Assembly (NCBI RefSeq): GCF_042651965.1
Contig: NZ_JBHSDY010000003.1
Coordinates: 347,659-411,658 of the forward strand
Direction: 5' to 3'
Origin: Castellaniella hirudinis
Lineage (GTDB): Bacteria > Pseudomonadota > Gammaproteobacteria > Burkholderiales > Burkholderiaceae_B
DNA: 64,000 bases
Shown here: piece after piece, positions 58,894-64,000 of the stretch
Numbering within the stretch: position 1 is the stretch's first letter
How the letters are laid out: every line of letters starts with the position of its first letter
Notes under the pieces: model-generated
Database searches by the model: none
What the model was told of the DNA's origin: nothing
Seen by the model: only the letters and a program-made list of their open reading frames with translations
Made by a program: the position numbers and the translations under genes

Positions 58894-59469
58894 TCAGTCT
58901 TGCAGCAGCGCGCGCAGCCAGTCCTGGGCGGTTTCGGGCGCCACGGGGCTGCGGCCCTGAGCGGCGGCCTGGTCGAACCGCTGCTGCATGGCTTGGTCGA
59001 TGTCCTGGCATCGCTGCGGGTCCAGGTTGGACGGATCCAGACCCAGTGTCTGGCAGGCGGCCTTGAAGCCGGCCCCCTGGGCGCTGGCGGAACAGTCCAG
59101 ACGGGTGACGAAATCCACGCCCGACAGCGCCTGGCTGGAGGTCTGCGCCATGTCCAGCGCCTGCGCAACCGTGCGCGCGGACAGCGGCTTGCCAGGGCTG
59201 GGCTCCAGCCCCAGTTCGCGGGCCACGGCCTGGGCGATGCCGGGGCCGTAGCTGTGCGCCAGCGCTTCGGTGAACAGGCGGGTCGTGTCCACGTCGGGCG
59301 CGACCCAGGCCACGCTGCGCCCGCCCGGGGTCGTGCCGGTGCCCAGCACCTGCATGGATTGCCCGGACACGGAGATGTAGATCGATTCGGCGCCGTGCGT
59401 GGCCGCCTCGAAGCGGTCCAGGCTGGGAGGTTCGTGTTGAGGAAGCGAAACGGACAGGTTGATATTCAT
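58894..59469 (-). CDS. BspR/BtrA-like secreted anti-sigma factor candidate
   Basis: From ATG 59469 the protein is 191 residues (MNINLSVSLPQHEPPS...), the length of Bordetella BspR/BtrA, which lies next to btrS, inhibits it and is itself exported by the T3SS. The body is soluble, with no signal peptide (ARELGLEPSPGKPLSARTVAQALDMAQTSSQALSGVDFVTRLDC). An upstream ATG at 59508 would add 13 residues; neither start has a strong ribosome-binding site. It follows predicted promoter P6. Homology rests on position, length and context, and should be checked by alignment. Confidence 0.62.
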   Translation of the reverse strand: MNINLSVSLPQHEPPSLDRFEAATHGAESIYISVSGQSMQVLGTGTTPGGRSVAWVAPDVDTTRLFTEALAHSYGPGIAQAVARELGLEPSPGKPLSARTVAQALDMAQTSSQALSGVDFVTRLDCSASAQGAGFKAACQTLGLDPSNLDPQRCQDIDQAMQQRFDQAAAQGRSPVAPETAQDWLRALLQD

Positions 59470-59541
59470 AGGGGAATCGGTTCGGACTACGGCGGTGGTG
59501 GCGGTCATGCCGCAAGACGAAAAGTCGGCTTTACACCCTGA

Positions 59542-59568
59542 GTAACCAGCATAGAGGAAAGGTTCCAG
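59542..59568 (-). promoter_or_regulatory. Putative ECF-sigma promoter P6 of the anti-sigma gene
   Basis: On the minus strand TGGAAC (59568-59563), a 15-bp spacer and GTTACT (59547-59542) match the shared pattern. It would place the inhibitor gene under the control of the sigma it inhibits. Confidence 0.58.
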
Positions 59569-59608
59569 TCCGGTTATATCCCAAACTTTGCTGATGTGTC
59601 TTTTGCTT

Positions 59609-59624
59609 GCAGGCGCGCGCCTGC
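59609..59624. promoter_or_regulatory. Perfect 16-bp palindrome upstream of btrV
   Basis: GCAGGCGCGCGCCTGC is a perfect inverted repeat in the region between the anti-sigma and STAS genes. It could be an operator or the stem of a leader hairpin; no function is shown. Confidence 0.35.
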
Positions 59625-59695
59625 CATCGGGCGGGTGTTTCGCGTATGATGAGGATCAATTTCACCCTCTTTGCCATCCCCCTGCCGCCCCCATC

Positions 59696-60031
59696 ATGCC
59701 CTTTGCCACCGACAAGTCCGGATCTGCGCTCATCTGCCACCCCGAAGGTCAGGTCAACAGCGCCAACGCGGCTGCCTTCGAGGCCGATCTGATGGCTCAG
59801 GTCGACAAAGGCGAGCAGCATATCGTGCTGGATCTGGGGCGCCTGGACTATATTTCCAGTGCTGGCCTGCGTGTCGTGCTGCTGCTGGCCAAAAAGCTCA
59901 AGCAATCGGGCGGCGCGCTGATCCTGTGCGACATCCAGCCCAATGTGCGAGAGGTCTTCGAGATCAGCGGGTTTCTGGCCATCCTGAAGGTCTGCGCGAC
60001 CCGCGCAGAAGCCATCGCCGCACTGAACTGA
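59696..60031 (+). CDS. btrV: STAS-domain anti-sigma antagonist, BtrV-like
   Basis: The 111-residue protein is a single STAS domain (GQVNSANAAAFEADLMAQV, HIVLDLGRLDYISSAGLRVVLLLAKKLK). Ser54/Ser55 are in the phosphorylation loop. The kinase at 23726-24154 should phosphorylate it and the phosphatase at 20854 should remove the phosphate. In Bordetella the unphosphorylated form is needed for secretion. ATG 59696 gives the normal domain length; no clear ribosome-binding site is seen. It diverges from the anti-sigma gene. Confidence 0.87.
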   Translation: MPFATDKSGSALICHPEGQVNSANAAAFEADLMAQVDKGEQHIVLDLGRLDYISSAGLRVVLLLAKKLKQSGGALILCDIQPNVREVFEISGFLAILKVCATRAEAIAALN

Positions 60032-60094
60032 CGGCCTCAGGCCCGTCCCCGCACCGGCCTGGATCGGTGCGCGGGCCTGTTCGGGGTTGACCGC

Positions 60095-61483
60095 TCAGCA
60101 TTCCACCACGTTCACGGCCAGGCCGCCGCGGGACGTTTCCTTGTATTTCGACTGCATGTCGGCGCCGGTCTGGCGCATGGTCTCGATGACCGTGTCCAGC
60201 GAGACGTGGTGCTTGCCGTTGCCGTGCAGCGCCAGACGCGACGCATTGATGGCCTTGTTGCCGCCCATCGCGTTGCGTTCGATGCAAGGGATCTGCACCA
60301 GGCCGCCCACCGGGTCGCAGGTCAGGCCCAGATTGTGCTCCATGCCGATTTCCGCAGCGTTCTCGACCTGGGCCACCGTGCCGCCCTGGACGGCGGTCAG
60401 GCCGGCCGCCGCCATGGAACAGGCCACGCCCACCTCGCCCTGACAGCCGACTTCGGCGCCCGAGATCGAGGCGTTTTCCTTGTACAGGAAGCCGATCGCC
60501 GCCGCCGTCAGCAGGAAGTCCACCACGCCGTCCTCCGACCAGTCGGGGATGAAGGCGCGGTAGTAGCGCAGCACGGCGGGCAGCAGGCCCGAGGCGCCAT
60601 TGGTCGGCGCCGTCACCACCCGGCCGCTGGCGGCGTTTTCTTCGTTCACGGCCATGGCGTACAGGTTCACCCAGTCCATGGCGAACATCACGTCGTCCTC
60701 GCGTTTCGGGCTGTTCTTCAGTTGGGTGTAGAGCGCCGGGGCGCGACGGCGGACCTTCAGCCCGCCGGGCAGAATTTCGTCGGCGAACGCGCCTTGCAGG
60801 CCGCAGCCCCGGTCGATGGCCTCGTCCATCACGTGGGCGATGTGCAGCACGCCGGCGCGGACCTCCTCGGGCGAGCGCAGCGTGGTTTCGTTCGCCATCA
60901 TCAACTGGGCGATCGTCAGGCCGTGCCGCTGACAGGCCTCCATCAGTTCGGCCCCGGTGGAGAAGGGGTAGGGCATCGGCGCGTGCTCGGGCACGGTTTC
61001 ATCGGTCTCGATGCTGTCCAGTGCGCGGATGAAGCCGCCGCCGATCGACACGTAGCGTTCGTCCAGCAGCGTGTCGCCCGTCGCGTCCACAGCGGTGAAG
61101 CGCATGCCGTTGGGGTGTTCCGGCATCGGCTTGACCCGTCCGGAAAAGGCCTGCCCGGGATCGAAATCGATGGTGTGGCTGCGCCACAGCGTCAAGCGGT
61201 GGTCGCGCGTCACGGCCTCGATCAGGCGGCCGATCGCGGCAGGGTCGACCGTGTCCGGGGCTTCGCCCATCAGGCCCAGCATGATGCCCATGTCGGTGCG
61301 GTGGCCCGCCCCCGTTTCCGCCAGAGAGCCGTAGAGCTGGATGTGCAGGCCGGTCACCTGGGGCAGCAGCCCGCGATCGTCCAGATTGCGCGCGAAATTC
61401 CGCGCGGCGCGCATCGGCCCCACCGTGTGCGAACTGGAAGGTCCGATGCCGATTTTGAAAATGTCGAAGACCGACAGCGCCAT
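60095..61483 (-). CDS. sdaA: L-serine dehydratase (L-serine ammonia-lyase, iron-sulfur type)
   Basis: The 462-residue enzyme deaminates L-serine to pyruvate with a [4Fe-4S] cluster. It has the beta domain (SVFDIFKIGIGPSSSHTVGPMRAA, HIQLYGSLAETGAGHRTD) fused to the alpha catalytic domain (APTNGASGLLPAVLRYY, GCQGEVGVACSMAAAGL, GLTCDPVGGLVQIPCIERNAMG). The likely start is ATG 61483, because AGGAGG abuts the ATG at 61489 with no spacing but lies six bases before 61483. It converges on btrV and is unrelated to the T3SS. Confidence 0.95.
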   Translation of the reverse strand: MALSVFDIFKIGIGPSSSHTVGPMRAARNFARNLDDRGLLPQVTGLHIQLYGSLAETGAGHRTDMGIMLGLMGEAPDTVDPAAIGRLIEAVTRDHRLTLWRSHTIDFDPGQAFSGRVKPMPEHPNGMRFTAVDATGDTLLDERYVSIGGGFIRALDSIETDETVPEHAPMPYPFSTGAELMEACQRHGLTIAQLMMANETTLRSPEEVRAGVLHIAHVMDEAIDRGCGLQGAFADEILPGGLKVRRRAPALYTQLKNSPKREDDVMFAMDWVNLYAMAVNEENAASGRVVTAPTNGASGLLPAVLRYYRAFIPDWSEDGVVDFLLTAAAIGFLYKENASISGAEVGCQGEVGVACSMAAAGLTAVQGGTVAQVENAAEIGMEHNLGLTCDPVGGLVQIPCIERNAMGGNKAINASRLALHGNGKHHVSLDTVIETMRQTGADMQSKYKETSRGGLAVNVVEC

Positions 61484-61716
61484 GATCATCCTCCTTGAAT
61501 GTGTCGCCCAGGCGTCCGCCTGACGGTTCCAGACGGTCTTGCGGATGCATGGGGGCTTTTGGTCGATTCTAGTGATTTGGCAAATTCTGGATTGGATAAA
61601 AACGACATCAAGCAGGAATGGAATGCTCTATCATGGCGTGAGCATCGCCTGTGTCACGTTAGCTACTGGGGGATGTTTTTTATAATTAGAATGTAAGCGA
61701 CGTAAAATCTAAAATA

Positions 61717-62712
61717 ATGAACGGAAACGACATCTCTGTCCGCATTGGATTCGTCCTGCTGCCGCAGTTCGCCATGGGGGCCTTCGCCGCGTTCGCCGAT
61801 CTGCTGGGGCTGCTGGACGCCCAGACCGGCACGGCCGGCCCCTGCGCCTGGGAGGTCGTCGCCGACACCCTGATTCCCGTGCGTTCGGCCAGCGGCATCC
61901 AGGTCGTGCCCACCGATCTGCTGGGCGATCCCTTGCGTTTCGACTATGTGGTGGTCGTCGGCGGTCCTTTGCCGCCCATGGCCGAGGCCGGGCCGGCGCT
62001 GTCGGACTGGCTGCGCCGGGCGGCACGGGGCGGCCGCCATCTGGTCGGCCTGTGCAATGCCGTCCACGTGCTGGCCCGGGCCGGCGTGCTGACCGGCTAC
62101 CGGCTGTGCGTCGGCGGCGACCAGTACCGTGATTTCACCGACCGCTTTCCCGCCATCGAGCCGGAGCGGATCGTCACCGACCGTCCCTCGGTGTTCGACC
62201 GCCGCCGCATCACCTGCGTCGGCGGGGCCGCCGTGACCGAGGTCGCCGTGCGCATCTTGCGCCGCCATCTGCCGGAAGCCGACGTCCGCCGCGCCTTGCG
62301 CAGCCTGCAGATCGACACGGCCGCAGGGCAGGGCGGCCAGATCCAGCCTCCGCCGCCCGGCGTCCCGGCCGACAGCCCCTCGGCCCTGCGCCGCGCCACC
62401 CTGGTGATCGAGCAGTACGCGGGCCAGATTCCAAGCCTGGGCGACCTGGCCGATCGCCTGGGGCTGTCGCCCCGCCAGTTGCAGCGCCTGTTCCGCCAGC
62501 ACCTGAACACCACGCCGCAAGCCTATGCCCGCACCGTGCGCGTGCGCCAGGCGGCCTGGATGCTGCGTCACACCGACAAGACCATCGCCGCCATCGCCTC
62601 GGACTGCGGCTTTGCCGATGCCTCCCACATGGGGCGGGTCTTTCGCGCCGCGCACGGCATGGCGCCCGGCCCCTGGCGACGGACCGAAACAGTGCCCGAA
62701 AACACCGTATAA
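61717..62712 (+). CDS. GlxA-family AraC-type regulator
   Basis: The 331-residue regulator has an N-terminal DJ-1/PfpI-like amidotransferase domain (RIGFVLLPQFAMGAFAAFADLLGLLD, FDYVVVVGGPLP, LVGLCNAVHVLARAGVLTGYRLC with a nucleophile-elbow cysteine). A C-terminal AraC HTH domain follows (SLGDLADRLGLSPRQLQRLFRQHLNTTPQAYARTVRVRQAAWML, IAAIASDCGFADASHMGRVFRAAHG). Relatives control glycine betaine, carnitine or arginine use; the target is unknown. The 230-bp upstream region is AT-rich and has the only long low-GC stretch nearby. Confidence 0.9.
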   Translation: MNGNDISVRIGFVLLPQFAMGAFAAFADLLGLLDAQTGTAGPCAWEVVADTLIPVRSASGIQVVPTDLLGDPLRFDYVVVVGGPLPPMAEAGPALSDWLRRAARGGRHLVGLCNAVHVLARAGVLTGYRLCVGGDQYRDFTDRFPAIEPERIVTDRPSVFDRRRITCVGGAAVTEVAVRILRRHLPEADVRRALRSLQIDTAAGQGGQIQPPPPGVPADSPSALRRATLVIEQYAGQIPSLGDLADRLGLSPRQLQRLFRQHLNTTPQAYARTVRVRQAAWMLRHTDKTIAAIASDCGFADASHMGRVFRAAHGMAPGPWRRTETVPENTV

Positions 62713-62713
62713 T
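62708..62713 (+). promoter_or_regulatory. Probable -10 box of tRNA-Leu
   Basis: TATAAT lies 43 bp before the tRNA and overlaps the TAA stop of the AraC-type gene. A GCCCG/GC-rich discriminator region follows. No good -35 is visible, so strength is uncertain. Confidence 0.45.
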
Positions 62714-62755
62714 AGCGATCCTCTTTCCGGCTCGATGCCCTGTCGAGCCGACTCT

Positions 62756-62840
62756 GCCCGAGTGGTGAAATTGGTAGACGCAGGGGACTCAAAATCCCCC
62801 GCCGCAAGGCGTGCCGGTTCGATTCCGGCCTCGGGCACCA
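62756..62840 (+). tRNA. tRNA-Leu (anticodon CAA)
   Basis: The 85-nt gene folds as a class II tRNA. Acceptor arm GCCCGAG/CTCGGGC, a D-arm with TGGTGAAATTGGTAGAC, anticodon stem GGGGA/TCCCC with loop CTCAAAA (anticodon CAA), a long variable arm, T-arm with GGTTCGATTCC, and encoded CCA. Confidence 0.96.
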
Positions 62841-63620
62841 TCCCCAAATCTTCTGGTAATTCAAGTTATTAGAAGATTTCGCAGCACAAGCCCCGCATCG
62901 GGAGATTTTCCTAAAAGTGATTTGATAGCTGGTTTGGCCAAATGATGACCTACATCATGCAAATCGCTTTGGTGACAACGGTTTTCGGCATGGGGCATGA
63001 AGTCCTTCAACGCGCTGACGGCCAAGGTGCCCGCTGTCACTATCGACCACCCAATCGCCACGATACTTGAAATCCTGAGGCATTACGCTGACCTTACTGC
63101 AACGGGCATACGAAGCAGCATCGCAATTGGCTGGCGGCGTGTCATCGGCAGGTATCGCGCTGAGACAGGTTAGCCAAGCTGCAGCATCCCCTGTCTTCAA
63201 GTGCTGAACAGTCAGACAATTCGCCGCGATATGCAAAGCGGCATGATCGTCACCGGGGGCTGGCTCAATGATCTTGCAGCAGGCAACCCCATGTGGAACC
63301 CGGCGCATCGGCAACACGTCTTGCTGAACATGGGCAAGAACTGGGGACTGGCTACAGGTGGCTCAGTTGAAGGCGATTAACTTGCCATCTGCCTCTGTGT
63401 TGACCTCGCTCTCGGCGAGGCCCTTTCATTTCTAACGGCATATCTCCGCGCTTCGCTTGGGCAACCCCTTCGGTTGCATCCCGCGTCCGATCTTGCCGGA
63501 CTGGCTGCGGGGGCAGGCCCGGCGGTTTTGCTTTGTTCCTACCCCTTGCCGACAGGTTGCATGGCCTCCAGATGCGTCAAGGGCGAAGGCTGCGCCCGGC
63601 ATCCTCACCCGATCCCTACG
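62841..63620. other. Gene-poor segment after tRNA-Leu with decayed reading-frame pieces
   Basis: No intact gene is supported. Base composition drops after the tRNA. Short open stretches exist, e.g. + frame near 63202-63379 ending MWNPAHRQHVLLNMGKNWG...GD and another ending RQVSQAAASPVFKC near 63193. They are in different frames and have no starts with ribosome-binding sites. They look like remains of an accessory gene. The 3' end of a tRNA is a usual integrase target, so an old insertion is likely; no repeat of the tRNA end is seen in the window. Confidence 0.5.
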
Positions 63621-63648
63621 CTTTGCTCTGGGCTGCGGCCTCCGGTCC

Positions 63649-63962
63649 CGCCCTTGACACCTCTTCCAGCCAGAATCGCTACCTGCATGCCGAATCGCGC
63701 CATAGTCAGTGCGGATGACGGGTCAAGAGGTGTGTTGGTACGGCCCGCAGCCCTACGGGCGAGGACACGGCCCCTTGACGCGGCAGGAGTGCCCACACGC
63801 TGCGTCCGGGGGTGGGTGTTCAGGGCCATCGGCCCGTAACTCCTGCCCCCGAGGTTCCCGCCGGCGAGGGTGGAGAGTCCAGAGAGGCAAAGCCTCTTTG
63901 GGAGGGTCCTCAAGGCTGTCAATCGAGAAAACTGAATCGCCCCGGAACCTCTAGACACCCAC
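63649..63962 (+). ncRNA. Structured RNA upstream of an edge gene, HEARO/omegaRNA-like
   Basis: Nested perfect helices are visible: GTGGGTGT (63812-63819) with ACACCCAC (63955-63962), GAGGTTCC (63851-63858) with GGAACCTC (63944-63951), GGCAGGAGT (63782-63790) with ACTCCTGCC (63839-63847), GGGCC-ATC-GGCCC, and AGAGGC-AAA-GCCTCT (63883-63897). CGCCCTTGAC (63649-63658) is the 3' arm of a further 10-bp repeat with GTCAAGGGCG (63576-63585). Closing helices that bracket a long GC-rich domain just before a start codon resemble HEARO RNA, the omegaRNA of IscB elements. The family call is from memory and needs a covariance-model search. The 5' end is uncertain. Confidence 0.5.
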
Positions 63963-63964
63963 GT

Positions 63965-63979
63965 GCCTCATAATGAGGC
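63965..63979. repeat. Inverted repeat GCCTCA-TAA-TGAGGC before the edge gene
   Basis: A perfect 6-bp inverted repeat with a three-base centre lies between the structured RNA and the ribosome-binding site GAGGAG of the gene at 63994. It may be an RNA hairpin or an operator. Confidence 0.45.
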
Positions 63980-63993
63980 GATGAGGAGTTGTC

Positions 63994-64000
63994 ATGAGCA
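63994..64000 (+). CDS. Start of a gene cut by the right edge (IscB-like candidate)
   Basis: ATGAGCA follows GAGGAG at a spacing of six bases, so this is a well-formed translation start. Only Met-Ser and one base are visible. If the upstream RNA is an omegaRNA, the protein would be an IscB-type HNH/RuvC nuclease; the sequence here cannot show that. Confidence 0.4.

Noticed and set aside
62955..63317. 120-codon frame on the minus strand after tRNA-Leu
   Set aside because: No ribosome-binding site, no recognisable domain and biased composition; protein-like pieces are on the opposite strand in broken frames.
1..64000. CRISPR arrays, rRNA genes and insertion-sequence transposases
   Set aside because: I saw no regularly spaced repeats, rRNA sequence or transposase motifs; the only mobile-element hint is the structured RNA at the right edge.

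Overview
The window is high-GC DNA with densely packed genes. Gene content points to the Alcaligenaceae/Burkholderiales (a Bordetella/Achromobacter relative). The type III secretion (T3SS) genes follow the Bordetella bsc order (sctI-J-K-L-N-O-P-Q-R-S-T-U, a small protein, then sctC). They come with Bordetella-type Btr regulators: an ECF sigma, an HPK/RsbW-like kinase, a STAS antagonist and a PP2C phosphatase. The genus assignment is inference.

Region 1 (1-14900) is metabolic. It holds the 3' end of a long-type ilvD and a uronate dehydrogenase sharing a putative operator with a four-gene ABC importer. Next comes a leftward iron-type uptake set (NMT1-like binding protein, permease, ATPase, TonB receptor) with a Fur-box-like site, facing a Crp/Fnr regulator. 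A second, short-type ilvD, nadE, an LLM flavin oxidoreductase, a thioesterase and an EamA exporter follow.

Region 2 (14900-24800) is an unusual envelope-sensing cassette. It contains a sensor-MFS fusion, a periplasmic binding protein, a GNAT acyltransferase, an alanine racemase, a small membrane sensor and a multi-sensor PP2C phosphatase, all coupled by start/stop overlaps. The partner kinase and a SecD-head-like lipoprotein lie on the other strand.

Region 3 (24800-31600) is an effector island. A chaperone overlaps a Fic-domain protein; next come a protein with a SopB/IpgD-type CX5R phosphatase signature, a chaperone, a terminator and an orphan chaperone.

Region 4 (31600-54920) is the injectisome. 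A leftward operon carries sctW, a SycN-like chaperone, sctX, sctY, sctV, sctD, sctE and sctF. A rightward operon carries two tandem tip/filament proteins, translocators with their chaperones, and sctI to sctC.

Region 5 (54920-60031) holds a chaperone plus an 849-residue putative effector of unknown type, the ECF sigma, a likely secreted anti-sigma (BspR/BtrA-like, 191 aa) and the STAS protein.

Region 6 (60032-64000) has sdaA, a GlxA-type AraC regulator and tRNA-Leu(CAA), then about 1.1 kb without a convincing gene. That stretch ends in a highly structured segment that looks like a HEARO/omegaRNA directly before a start codon at the window edge.

Six intergenic sites share GGAAC, a 15-16 bp spacer, and G(T/A)(T/C)ACT. 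They precede the sensor cassette, the Fic/SopB-like operon, both divergent injectisome operons, the third effector operon and the anti-sigma gene. I infer that they are promoters of the ECF sigma encoded here, which would tie the sensor cassette, machine, effectors and feedback inhibitor into one regulon.
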